Part shown: positions 45,254-52,643 of the stretch, in pieces
How positions within the stretch are numbered: position 1 is the first letter of the stretch
How the letters are laid out: the number at the start of each line of letters is the position of its first letter
Assembly (NCBI GenBank): GCA_027482245.1
Contig: JAIXWG010000009.1
Location: 1 to 64,000 of the forward strand
Length of the DNA stretch: 64,000 bases
Source: Acetobacteraceae bacterium
GTDB lineage: Bacteria > Pseudomonadota > Alphaproteobacteria > Acetobacterales > Acetobacteraceae
Direction of reading: 5' to 3'
Made by a program: the position numbers and the translations under genes
The notes under the pieces: generated by a model
Databases searched by the model: none
What the model was told of the DNA's origin: nothing
Seen by the model: the letters and a program-made list of their open reading frames with translations, nothing else

Positions 45254-46810
45254 ATGGTCGTGGCAAGGGAAAGTGGCTTCCGGATCAACGACGTGAACGA
45301 ACAGCGCCGCGCCTTCGACGAGATGCATGCCGGGGGCGGCGTGCGACCGGCCTATGCCGGGATAGAAGCCTGGCTAAAGGCCCATGGGCTGGAAGCGCTG
45401 GCCGCCAAGCGGGCGGAGGCCGAGGCGCTGTTCCGCCGCGTCGGCATCACCTTCGCCGTCTATGGCGAAGGCGGCGACCCCGAACGCCTGATCCCCTTCG
45501 ACGTCATCCCCCGCATCCTGGCCCGCCAGGAATGGGACCGCCTGGCGCGCGGCCTGACCCAGCGCGTGAAGGCGCTGAACATGTTCATGGCCGACGTCTA
45601 TTCGAAGCGGGAGATCCTGCGCGCCGGCCTGATCCCCGAAAGCCTGGTCCTGCAGAACGAGGCCTTCCGGCCGGAGATGCAGGGCTTCACGCCCCCCGGC
45701 GGCGTCTACACCCACATCTCCGGCATCGACCTGGTCCGCACCGGGCCGGACGATTTCTACGTGCTGGAAGACAATTGCCGCACGCCGTCCGGCGTCTCCT
45801 ACATGCTGGAGAACCGGGAGGCGATGCTGCGGCTGTTCCCGCAGCTCTGCGCCGGCCACCGCCTGATGCCCGTCGGCCACTACCCCGAGGAGCTGCTGGA
45901 GACGCTGAAGGAAGCGGCGCCGCCGAACTGCCAGGGGGAGCCCTGCGTCGCCATCCTGACGCCCGGCCACTACAACAGCGCCTATTATGAGCACTGCTTC
46001 CTGGCCGACGAGATGGGCGTGGAGGTGGTGGAGGGCTTCGACCTCTTCGTCGAGGATGCCGTCGTCTACATGCGCACCACGGCCGGGCCGCGGCGCGTCG
46101 ATGTGCTGTATCGCCGGCTGGACGACGACTACCTGGATCCGCTGGTCTTCCGCCCGGACAGCATGCTGGGCGTGCCCGGCATCTTCGCGGCCTATCGCGC
46201 CGGCAACATCACGCTGGCCAATGCGCCGGGGGCGGGGATCGCCGACGACAAGGCCATCTATCCGTTCGTGCCGGACATGATCCGCTTCTACCTGGACGAG
46301 GCGCCGCTGCTGCAGAACGTGCCGACCTACCTCTGCGAGCGCGACGCCGACCGCGCCTATGTGCTGGAGCATCTGCAGGAGCTGGTGGTGAAGCTGGCGC
46401 GGGGATCGGGCGGCTACGGCATGCTGATCGGGCCGCACAGCACCGCGGAGCAGCGCGACGAATTCGCCCGCCGCATCAAGGCGCGGCCCGCCGACTACAT
46501 CGCGCAGCCGACGCTGGCGCTGTCCACCGTGCCGACGCTGGCAGGCAGCGGCATCGCGCCGCGGCATGTGGACCTGCGCCCCTACATCCTGACGGGCAAG
46601 GACGTTCGCATCGTCCCGGGCGGGCTGACGCGCGTGGCGCTGCGGGAGGGATCGCTGGTGGTCAACTCCTCCCAGGGCGGGGGCACCAAGGATACCTGGG
46701 TGCTGGATGACGGGCCGGCGCCGACCCAAGGCCAGTCCCAGTCCCAGTCCCAGTCCCAGTCCCAGTCCCAGTCCCAGTCCCAGTCCCAGTCCCAGCGGAT
46801 GGGGGGCTGA
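45254..46810 (+). CDS. Circularly permuted ATP-grasp protein of Anbu cluster
   Basis: A 518-residue circularly permuted ATP-grasp protein (DUF404/DUF407 type). Blocks seen: RPAYAGIEAWLKAHGLEAL, TFAVYGEGGDPERLIPFDVIPRI, DFYVLEDNCRTPSGVSYMLENRE (metal-binding DN), VDVLYRRLDDDYLDPL and the terminal VVNSSQGGGTKDTWVL. Such proteins are predicted amide/peptide ligases. The C-terminus carries ten Gln-Ser dipeptides from a perfect hexanucleotide repeat, not a conserved family feature. Genes for alpha-E, transglutaminase-like and Anbu proteins follow, a known conserved neighbourhood proposed to build or tag a peptide. ATG 45254 lacks a clear RBS; GTG 45293 is an alternative. Confidence 0.9.
   Translation: MVVARESGFRINDVNEQRRAFDEMHAGGGVRPAYAGIEAWLKAHGLEALAAKRAEAEALFRRVGITFAVYGEGGDPERLIPFDVIPRILARQEWDRLARGLTQRVKALNMFMADVYSKREILRAGLIPESLVLQNEAFRPEMQGFTPPGGVYTHISGIDLVRTGPDDFYVLEDNCRTPSGVSYMLENREAMLRLFPQLCAGHRLMPVGHYPEELLETLKEAAPPNCQGEPCVAILTPGHYNSAYYEHCFLADEMGVEVVEGFDLFVEDAVVYMRTTAGPRRVDVLYRRLDDDYLDPLVFRPDSMLGVPGIFAAYRAGNITLANAPGAGIADDKAIYPFVPDMIRFYLDEAPLLQNVPTYLCERDADRAYVLEHLQELVVKLARGSGGYGMLIGPHSTAEQRDEFARRIKARPADYIAQPTLALSTVPTLAGSGIAPRHVDLRPYILTGKDVRIVPGGLTRVALREGSLVVNSSQGGGTKDTWVLDDGPAPTQGQSQSQSQSQSQSQSQSQSQSQRMGG
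46733..46792 (+). repeat. Perfect (CAGTCC)10 in-frame microsatellite
   Basis: Ten uninterrupted CAGTCC units, followed by a partial unit (CAG). It encodes (Gln-Ser)10 from codon 494 of the ATP-grasp gene. Unit gain or loss would lengthen or shorten the tail without shifting the frame. Confidence 0.97.
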
Positions 46811-46815
46811 CGCCG

Positions 46816-47757
46816 ATGCTCTCCCGCACCGCCGACAGCCTCTACTGGATGGGCCGCTATGTGGAGCGCGCCGGCAACCTCGCCCGCGGCATGCAGGTGG
46901 CGCTGCGCATGGCGGGGCTGGCCAGCAGCCTCGGCGGCGGCGTCGATGAATGGCGCAGCCTGCTGGTCGCGGCCGGCGCCGAACCCGGCTTCCTGGCGAA
47001 ACACACCGAGGTGACACCGGAGGCGGTGATCCGCTGGCTGGCGCTGGACCAGGACAACCCTTCCTCCATCGCCAACTGCATCGAGGCCGCGCGCGGCAAT
47101 GGCCGCGCCGTCCGCACCGCGCTGACCGTCGACATGTGGGAGGCGCTGAACGACACCTGGCGGGAGATGCGCGCCCAGGCCGCGACGGCCGCCGAGCCCG
47201 ACCGCCTACCGCAATTCCTGGAATGGGTGCGCGCGCGCACGCTGCTGTTCAACGGCGCGGCGGCGGACACCATGCTGCGCAACGATGGCTGGCGCTTCAC
47301 CCATCTCGGCGTGATGCTGGAACGCGCGGACAACACGGCCCGGCTGCTCGACGCCAAGCACGAGACCATCACGGGGGAGGGCAGCGAGGGCGCGGTCGCC
47401 TATGCGCAGTGGCAGGCGCTGTTGCGATCCGTCTCCGCGCTGCGGTCCTACCAGTGGATCTACCACGCGCGGCTGCAGCCGAAGCTGGTGGCGGACCTGC
47501 TGATCCTGCGGCCGGAACTGCCGCGTTCCCTGCTGGCCTGCCACAGCCGTGTGGAGCAGGTGCTTGACCGCATCGCCGAAGCCAATGGCGGCAGGCGGGG
47601 GGAGGCGCATCGCCTGGCCGGCGAGATCCACGCCCGCCTGCGCTACGGTCGCATCGAGGACATCATGGAGGGCGGGCTGCACGCCTTCCTGACCCAGTGC
47701 ATCAACCGCAACATCGACCTGGGGCGGGAGATCACCGCCTTCTATCTGCACGGCTGA
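46816..47757 (+). CDS. Alpha-E domain protein
   Basis: A 313-residue, all-helical alpha-E (DUF403) protein. MLSRTADSLYWMGRYVERAGNLAR is the hallmark N-terminus; HLGVMLERADNTARLLD and the C-terminal QCINRNIDLGREITAFYL follow. The family has no known fold-level enzyme function but always accompanies this type of ATP-grasp protein, probably as a partner. It starts five bases after the ATP-grasp stop and is followed after 14 bases by the transglutaminase-like gene. Confidence 0.94.
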   Translation: MLSRTADSLYWMGRYVERAGNLARGMQVALRMAGLASSLGGGVDEWRSLLVAAGAEPGFLAKHTEVTPEAVIRWLALDQDNPSSIANCIEAARGNGRAVRTALTVDMWEALNDTWREMRAQAATAAEPDRLPQFLEWVRARTLLFNGAAADTMLRNDGWRFTHLGVMLERADNTARLLDAKHETITGEGSEGAVAYAQWQALLRSVSALRSYQWIYHARLQPKLVADLLILRPELPRSLLACHSRVEQVLDRIAEANGGRRGEAHRLAGEIHARLRYGRIEDIMEGGLHAFLTQCINRNIDLGREITAFYLHG

Positions 47758-47771
47758 GGAGGTTGCCCGCG

Positions 47772-48536
47772 ATGCGCCTGCGTGTGCGCCACCGCCTGCA
47801 CTGGGAGTTCGACGAACCCCATTCCATGACCATCCAGGCCCTGCGGCTGACGCCGCGGGACGAGGCCGGGCTGACGCTCTGCCACTGGCGGGTCGCGGGC
47901 GACCGCGGCGGCGCCATGCCGGGCTTCGAGGATGGCTACGGCAACACGACGCTGCTGCTGACCCGCAACCTGCCCCATCGCGGCCTGTCCGTGACGGTGG
48001 ACGGGGAGGTCGAGATCCGCCCGGATGCCGGACCCTCGGGCCTGGAGGAGACGCTGCCGGCCGAGGTCTTCCGGCGGGAGACGGCGCTGACCACGCTGGA
48101 CGACGCGATCCGCGCGCTGGCCGCCGGCGCGCCCGCACCGGCCGCCCTGGCCGCCACGCTGCGCGGGATGATCGAGGTCGATCCCCGCGCGGCGGAGACG
48201 GCGGCTGAGGTGCTGGCCGCCCGCCGCGGCAGCGCCGCAGGGCTGCTCCATCTGTTCCTGGCGGTGATGCGCGCGGGCGGCACGCCGTCCCGCATGGTCT
48301 CCGGCTATCTCTGGGACGGCACCAACGGGCAGGACGAGGCGGCGCCGCATCTCTGGGCGGAATGCTGGGACGGCGGGGCCTGGCAGACCGTGGAGGTGCT
48401 GCGGGAGGCCGCGCCACAGGCGCATATCCGGCTCGCCATCGGGCTCGACGAGAGCGAGGCCGGCGCGGTGCGCGGCATAAGGCGCGGGCCGGGCGCCGGG
48501 CATTTCGCGCACAGCGTCCGGGTGGATCGGGCGTGA
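47772..48536 (+). CDS. Transglutaminase-like protein, catalytic Cys absent
   Basis: A 254-residue protein with the bacterial transglutaminase-like N-terminal beta domain (MRLRVRHRLHWEFDEPHSMTIQALRLTPR) and the transglutaminase core. The core usually reads G-x-C-x-D-x-x-H; here it reads GSAAGLLH, placing Ala155 at the nucleophilic Cys. The His is present (His193, PHLWAECW), but the usual Asp motif FDPT is replaced by VEVL. The end AIGLDESEAGAVRGIRRGPG keeps the family pattern. It appears to be a catalytically dead paralogue, perhaps binding peptides. It lies between alpha-E and Anbu genes. Confidence 0.85.
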   Translation: MRLRVRHRLHWEFDEPHSMTIQALRLTPRDEAGLTLCHWRVAGDRGGAMPGFEDGYGNTTLLLTRNLPHRGLSVTVDGEVEIRPDAGPSGLEETLPAEVFRRETALTTLDDAIRALAAGAPAPAALAATLRGMIEVDPRAAETAAEVLAARRGSAAGLLHLFLAVMRAGGTPSRMVSGYLWDGTNGQDEAAPHLWAECWDGGAWQTVEVLREAAPQAHIRLAIGLDESEAGAVRGIRRGPGAGHFAHSVRVDRA

Positions 48537-48555
48537 CGGAAGCCGGCACGCTTCG

Positions 48556-48632
48556 CGGCCCGCCAAGCGGGCCGAACGGCCGAATGGCCGCCGCGGCTTA
48601 TGCCGCGAAGCCAAGCCCGCGGAGCGGGCGCC
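48556..48632. repeat. Palindrome cluster upstream of Anbu gene
   Basis: Successive short hairpins: CGGCCCGC-CAA-GCGGGCCG (48556-48574), CGGCC-GAAT-GGCCG, GCGGC-TTAT-GCCGC (48593-48606) and CCCGC-GGA-GCGGG. A similar arrangement, with shared pieces such as GCCAAGC and GGCG(T/C)CTGAGGG, lies downstream of the same gene. Confidence 0.6.
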
Positions 48633-48654
48633 CGGCGTCTGAGGGTCGGGAAAC

Positions 48655-49389
48655 ATGACCTATTGCGTCGGCCTGCTGCTGGATGCGGGGCTGGTGCTGC
48701 TGTCCGACACGCGCACCAATGCGGGCGTCGACAACATCTCCGTCTTCGGCAAGACCTTCATCGAGCAGGTGCCGGGCGAGCGCGTGATGGCGCTGCTGAC
48801 GGCCGGCAACCTGGCCGTCACCCAGGCCGTGTGGAACCGCCTGCAGGAAGGCGTGACGCTCGGCGGGCAGACGCAGACCCTGCAATCCGTGCCGACGATG
48901 TTCCGCGCCGCGCAGCTGGTGGGGGAGGCGGTGCGCCAGGTCTTCGACGCCGACGGACCCGCGCTGCGCGCGCAGGGCATCGGCTTCGACGTCTCCATCA
49001 TGCTGGGCGGGCAGATCGCGGGCGCCGCGCCCCGCCTGTTCCTGGTCTACGCCGCCGGCAACTTCATCGAGGCAACGGCGGATACGCCCTTCCTGCAGAT
49101 CGGCGAGCACAAATACGGCAAGCCGATCCTGGACCGCGTGCTGACGCCCGCCACGCCGCTGGCCGATGGCGTGACGCTCGCGCTGATCAGCATGGACAGC
49201 ACGCTGCGGTCGAACCTGACCGTGGGGCTGCCGATCGACCTGACAGTGATCCGGCGCGACAGCCTCGAGGTCGGGCTGCGGCGCCGGATCGGTGAGGACG
49301 ACCCCTACTTCGCCTTCCTGCGGCAGCGCTGGTCGGAGAGCCTGCGAGAGGCCTACCAGGCGCTGCCGCGGCCGGACTGGCTGGGGTAG
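48655..49389 (+). CDS. Anbu-type proteasome-like peptidase
   Basis: A 244-residue proteasome-beta-fold N-terminal-nucleophile hydrolase of the Anbu (ancestral beta subunit) class. After Met removal the new N-terminus is Thr1 (MTYCVGLLL), the expected nucleophile; Asp17 (LLSDTRTNAG) and Lys32 (VFGKTF) fit the proteasome-type triad. FDVSIMLGGQI and LTLALISMDSTLRSNLTVG complete the fold. Anbu proteins form self-compartmentalised or helical assemblies and are typically encoded with ATP-grasp, alpha-E and transglutaminase-like genes. Role in the cell remains unsettled; peptide or conjugate turnover is the common proposal. Confidence 0.92.
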   Translation: MTYCVGLLLDAGLVLLSDTRTNAGVDNISVFGKTFIEQVPGERVMALLTAGNLAVTQAVWNRLQEGVTLGGQTQTLQSVPTMFRAAQLVGEAVRQVFDADGPALRAQGIGFDVSIMLGGQIAGAAPRLFLVYAAGNFIEATADTPFLQIGEHKYGKPILDRVLTPATPLADGVTLALISMDSTLRSNLTVGLPIDLTVIRRDSLEVGLRRRIGEDDPYFAFLRQRWSESLREAYQALPRPDWLG

Positions 49390-49402
49390 GCGACGCCATA
49401 AG

Positions 49403-49463
49403 GCGGCCGCTGCAAGCGGCCGAGGCCGCGAATGCGGCCCGCCGCCTGTGCGGCGAGCCAAGC
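49403..49463. repeat. Palindrome cluster downstream of Anbu gene
   Basis: Hairpins GCGGCCGCT-GCA-AGCGGCCG, GGCCGC-GAAT-GCGGCC and GCCGC-CTGTG-CGGC follow one another. The order and shared words mirror the cluster at 48556-48632. Confidence 0.55.
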
Positions 49464-49482
49464 GCAGCGCCGGCGCCTGAGG

Positions 49483-49505
49483 GGCCGAAGGTGGAACCTT
49501 CGGCC
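49483..49505. terminator. Hairpin between Anbu and convergent lipoprotein gene
   Basis: GGCCGAAGGT (49483-49492) pairs perfectly with ACCTTCGGCC (49496-49505) around GGA. It ends nine bases before the stop of the convergent small gene, so it could terminate transcripts from both sides. Confidence 0.6.
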
Positions 49506-49513
49506 GCCAGGGA

Positions 49514-49702
49514 TCAGTAGCTGGGCCGCACCGTCACGGTCGGGGCGGGGGCGGGCGTCACGACCGTCGGCTGCTGCGGCGCCGGGACATAGACAGTGGT
49601 GGGCTGCGCCGGCGCGGCCGGGCGCTCGCGCTCGACATAGGTGCAGGCGCTGGCCATCAGCGCGGCGCCGGCGAGGAGGGCGAGGGCGGGAAGCTTCGTC
49701 AT
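49514..49702 (-). CDS. Small Pro/Thr-rich putative lipoprotein
   Basis: A 62-residue exported protein with a hydrophobic leader MTKLPALALLAGAALMASAC; Cys20 is a likely lipid-attachment site, although the lipobox (ASAC) is imperfect. The mature part is Pro/Thr/Val-rich and unstructured (PAPQQPTVVTPAPAPTV). A candidate SD (GGAGG) precedes the ATG at 49702. It is divergent from an OmpA-family gene, so both may belong to the envelope. Confidence 0.65.
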   Translation of the reverse strand: MTKLPALALLAGAALMASACTYVERERPAAPAQPTTVYVPAPQQPTVVTPAPAPTVTVRPSY

Positions 49703-49847
49703 GGTGGTTCCTCCGGGGTTGGGGACGCGCCCATAACTGCCGGCAACCGCTTTGGTGGTTCCGCCTGCGCGACACATTCGCGCGACGGCAACGATACGCG
49801 CCGCGATCCGGCGTTCGGACGGGCAGCCCAACGACAGGGAGGCCCCG

Positions 49848-50429
49848 ATGCGACCACTCCACCTGGCGCTGACCGCGCTGCTGCTGCCCGCCGTCGCGCT
49901 GGCGCAGGACCGTGCGACCGGCACGACGACGATCGAACAGCCCCCGCCGCGGCCGCGCGGCTTCACCATCGAACAGGATGGCCGGCCCGTGACGGGCGTG
50001 GTGCCGCCCGGCGGCAGCGCCAGCATCGCGGGCGCCAACGTCGTGGTGGTGGAGGAGACGCCGCAGGCCACCCGCCTGACCGTGCAGAACGACGTGCTGT
50101 TCGACTTCGACAAGGCGGAACTGCGGGACAGCGCGGCGGAAGCGCTGGGCCGCGTGGCGGAGATCATCCGCCAGCGGCGCCCGGCCCGCGTCCGCGTCGT
50201 CGGCCACACCGATTCCATGGGCGAGGACCGGTACAACCAGGCGCTGTCCGAACGCCGCGCCCGCAGCGTGGAGCAGTGGCTGGCGGCCAATGGCGGCGGC
50301 CTGCCGCCGATGACCGTGGAAGGCCGCGGGGAGGCCGAGCCCGCCGCGCCGAATACGACGCCCGAAGGCCGGGACAACCCGGAGGGTCGCCAGAAGAACC
50401 GCCGGGTGGCGGTGCTGCTCGAGCGGTAA
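49848..50429 (+). CDS. OmpA-family peptidoglycan-associated protein
   Basis: A 193-residue secreted protein: signal peptide MRPLHLALTALLLPAVALA, a short Pro/Thr/Gly-rich linker region, then an OmpA-like peptidoglycan-binding domain (about 80-193) with NDVLFDFDKAELRDSA, VVGHTDSMGEDRYNQALSERRA and the GEAEPAA(N)TTPEGR loop. It lacks a beta-barrel and an obvious lipobox, so it is probably a soluble periplasmic peptidoglycan binder. AGGGAGG lies upstream of ATG 49848. Confidence 0.88.
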   Translation: MRPLHLALTALLLPAVALAQDRATGTTTIEQPPPRPRGFTIEQDGRPVTGVVPPGGSASIAGANVVVVEETPQATRLTVQNDVLFDFDKAELRDSAAEALGRVAEIIRQRRPARVRVVGHTDSMGEDRYNQALSERRARSVEQWLAANGGGLPPMTVEGRGEAEPAAPNTTPEGRDNPEGRQKNRRVAVLLER

Positions 50430-50648
50430 AGGCCCTCAACAATACAGCGGCGTTACCCTCTTTAGCACCTTTAGCACCGATTTTGCGGGGGCGGTGGGCG
50501 GGGAAGCCGGGGCGATGAGGATGATGTTCCTATCATGCCCCGCCTGCCTGCGCGCCGTCCAGTCTTTCCGGCCTGTTCCCGCCGGAACAGGGGCGGGCGC
50601 GACCGGGCGGGCAGGATGCGGGCAGACGATCCAGCCAGGAGCCCCGCG
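50430..50648. other. Intergenic region with TTTAGCACC tandem pair
   Basis: The 219-base gap holds two adjacent copies of TTTAGCACC (50461-50469 and 50470-50478), an AT-rich island in GC-rich DNA. A TATCAT near 50532 could be a -10 for the next gene, but no good -35 is paired with it. I see no gene here. Confidence 0.5.
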
Positions 50649-51179
50649 ATGAGCACCGCGATCTTCACCTACCGCCGCACCGACCGCTTCGTGAAGAACA
50701 CCTACACGGTGAAGGACAGCAACGGGAATCCGGTGGTGAAGGACGGCAAGCCCGTCACCGCCGTCGCCCATGGCCTGGTGGGCGAGTTGGAGGTCCATGG
50801 CCTGCAGTTCGAGACGATCGAGCGCATGGATGGCTACATGCACATGAAGGGCGGCCGCACCTATCCAGCCTCCGCCATCTACTGGCACGAGAAGTACAAG
50901 TCCTTCGTCATCAATCCCGGGCTCGAGGAGCAGGAAAAGACGAAGGGCAACATCCTCATGCACCCGGGCAGCCAGCCCTCCCACGTCCAGGGCTGCGTCG
51001 CGGTGGGCTTCTTCAATGCGAACGGGAAGCTGGAGGACAGCAAGTACTGCTTCGACGTGCTGCGGGACCAGGCCGGTGGTGCGAGCACCCCGAAGCTGCA
51101 GCCGGTGACGCTGACGCTCGTGGTGGAGGGCAACATGCCGGCGCTGAGCGCGTGCCAGCCCTGGGTGTATTCGGCGTGA
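50649..51179 (+). CDS. DUF5675-like protein
   Basis: A 176-residue soluble protein without signal peptide. YPASAIYWHEKYKSFVINPGLEE followed by KGNILMHPGSQPSHVQGCVAVGFF resembles DUF5675 and other IHxGN...GC-type folds, where the His and Cys sit like those of L,D-transpeptidase-related domains. The N-terminal half (TDRFVKNTYTVKDSNGNPVVKDGKPV) is beta-rich. DUF5675 proteins occur in phages and contact-dependent loci, but no such neighbours are seen. AGCC-AGGAG lies upstream of ATG 50649. Function unknown. Confidence 0.6.
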   Translation: MSTAIFTYRRTDRFVKNTYTVKDSNGNPVVKDGKPVTAVAHGLVGELEVHGLQFETIERMDGYMHMKGGRTYPASAIYWHEKYKSFVINPGLEEQEKTKGNILMHPGSQPSHVQGCVAVGFFNANGKLEDSKYCFDVLRDQAGGASTPKLQPVTLTLVVEGNMPALSACQPWVYSA

Positions 51180-51197
51180 GGGTGGTGCGGACCCCCA

Positions 51198-51223
51198 CCC
51201 TCCCCCGCAAGCGCGGGGGAGGG
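51198..51223. repeat. REP-like palindrome, copy A
   Basis: CCCTCCCCCGC (51198-51208) and GCGGGGGAGGG (51213-51223) flank an AAGC loop. The 26-base element recurs exactly, inverted, at 57164-57189. It lies between convergent genes and probably also terminates transcription. Confidence 0.85.
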
Positions 51224-51233
51224 AGTGGCGAGG

Positions 51234-52643
51234 CTATTCCAGGACCTCCTCGACCTCCGGCGCATCCGCCTGGCCGTAGAGGTAGAAGGTCCGCTTGCGC
51301 TCCGGCGTCCAGTCGGGGTCGTCCCAGGCCAGCATCTTGCCGGGGTTCAGCAGGCCGTGCGGGTCCGCCACGCGCTTGAAGTCCAGCTGTTCGCTGTCGA
51401 TCCGCTTCATGCCGCCTTCCTCCAGCGTGAAGGCGTGCGGGTTGAAGACGGGGCAGCCGGCATCCTCGTGGATGTCGATGATCTGCTGCAGCCGCTCCTC
51501 CGTCGTGTAGCGGACGAGCTGCAGGCCGAAGCAGGTGACGACGCCGTTGAGGCGGACGAATTCCAGATGCAGCGGCACCTCGTCGCCGAAGGTCTTCTCC
51601 ATCTTCTCGATCAGCGCGAAGTGGTTCGGCGGCGGATAGAGCGTCTGGAGATAGGTCAGCGACCGATCGACCTTCAGGGCCTGGAGCGTCGTGTGGTTCC
51701 AGGTGAATTCGTAGAGCGGCGTTTCGGCTTTTTCCGTCTCGCAGCGATACAGCTCCGTGCCGCCGAAGCGGTCCAGCAGCGGCTTCAGCAACTCAAGAAA
51801 GGGCTCCGCCACCATGACCAGCGCGCAGGCGGCGCCGGTGGGGACGTAGGGCTGCAGCATCTTGAAGTAGGTCTGCGCCACGCCCGGCGCGACGACGCCC
51901 GCCATCTTCTTGGCGATGCCGTCGGAGGCGATCAGCGCCTCCGCGAAGCGCGCCGCGGACAGCGTATCCGGGAAGCCCGCCAGCACGTCCACCCAGTCCC
52001 AGGCGGGGGCGAGGGGCATTTCCACTTCCGTGATGATGCCGTTGGTGCCGTAGGCGTGGTTGGCCTTGTCGATGTCGGTGCCGCGCAGTTCCAGCACCCG
52101 CGGCTCGGCCTCCATGGTGATGACGCGCAGGCCGAGGATGTTCCCGAACTCCCGCAGCTTGCCATAGGTGCAGGACCCGATGCCGGAGGAGCCGCCGGCG
52201 ATGAAGCCGCCGATGCTGGCCGTGCGCTTGGTGCTGGGGTGGAAGCGCAGCTCGCCGCGCACCTCGCGCCGCGTATGGGCATCGAGGTCGATGAGCTTCA
52301 CGCCGGCCTGCGCCCGCACCACGCCGGGCTTGGTCCAGACGATGCGGTCGAGGCCCATGAGGTCCAGCACGATGCCGCCCTTCAGCGGCATGGCCTGGCC
52401 GTAGTTCCCCGTGCCCGCGCCACGCGGCGTCAACGCCACCTGGTGCTTCACGCAGGCGGCCATGATGGCAATGACCTCGGCCTCATCCTTCGGGCAGGCC
52501 ACGGCCTCGGCGGTCACGCCATTGAGCTGGCGCTTGAGGACGGGGGAGTACCAGAAGAAGTCCCGCGACTTCTGCCGGACCAGCGCGGGATCCGTGATCC
52601 AGTCGATCCGGGGCAGGGATTCGATGACGGCGGCGACGGTCAT
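51234..52643 (-). CDS. FAD-linked oxidase (VAO/PCMH type), copy 1
   Basis: A 469-residue FAD-binding oxidoreductase. The PCMH-type FAD domain shows TPRGAGTGNYGQAMPLKGGIVLDL near residue 75 and HPSTKRTASIGGFIAGGSSGIGSCTYG. The C-terminal GLLNPGK motif (HGLLNPGKMLAW) is typical of D-lactate/glycolate-type oxidases. No Fe-S subunit lies nearby. It shares length, motifs and ends (LVRQKSRDFFWYSPVLKRQL against LLRQKSRDFYWYSPILKKQL) with the neighbouring gene, so the two arose by tandem duplication. Both overlap by four bases and probably act together on a hydroxy acid or amine from the cluster. Confidence 0.88.
   Translation of the reverse strand: MTVAAVIESLPRIDWITDPALVRQKSRDFFWYSPVLKRQLNGVTAEAVACPKDEAEVIAIMAACVKHQVALTPRGAGTGNYGQAMPLKGGIVLDLMGLDRIVWTKPGVVRAQAGVKLIDLDAHTRREVRGELRFHPSTKRTASIGGFIAGGSSGIGSCTYGKLREFGNILGLRVITMEAEPRVLELRGTDIDKANHAYGTNGIITEVEMPLAPAWDWVDVLAGFPDTLSAARFAEALIASDGIAKKMAGVVAPGVAQTYFKMLQPYVPTGAACALVMVAEPFLELLKPLLDRFGGTELYRCETEKAETPLYEFTWNHTTLQALKVDRSLTYLQTLYPPPNHFALIEKMEKTFGDEVPLHLEFVRLNGVVTCFGLQLVRYTTEERLQQIIDIHEDAGCPVFNPHAFTLEEGGMKRIDSEQLDFKRVADPHGLLNPGKMLAWDDPDWTPERKRTFYLYGQADAPEVEEVLE

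Noticed and set aside
46733..46792. CRISPR-like array
   Set aside because: Units are contiguous hexamers with no spacers; it is a coding microsatellite.
46582..47004. Minus-strand frame encoding a Trp-Asp repeat
   Set aside because: It is only the complement of the CAGTCC repeat in the ATP-grasp gene.
50649..51179. Prophage remnant suggested by a DUF5675-like protein
   Set aside because: No integrase, capsid, tail or lysis genes nearby, and composition matches the surroundings.
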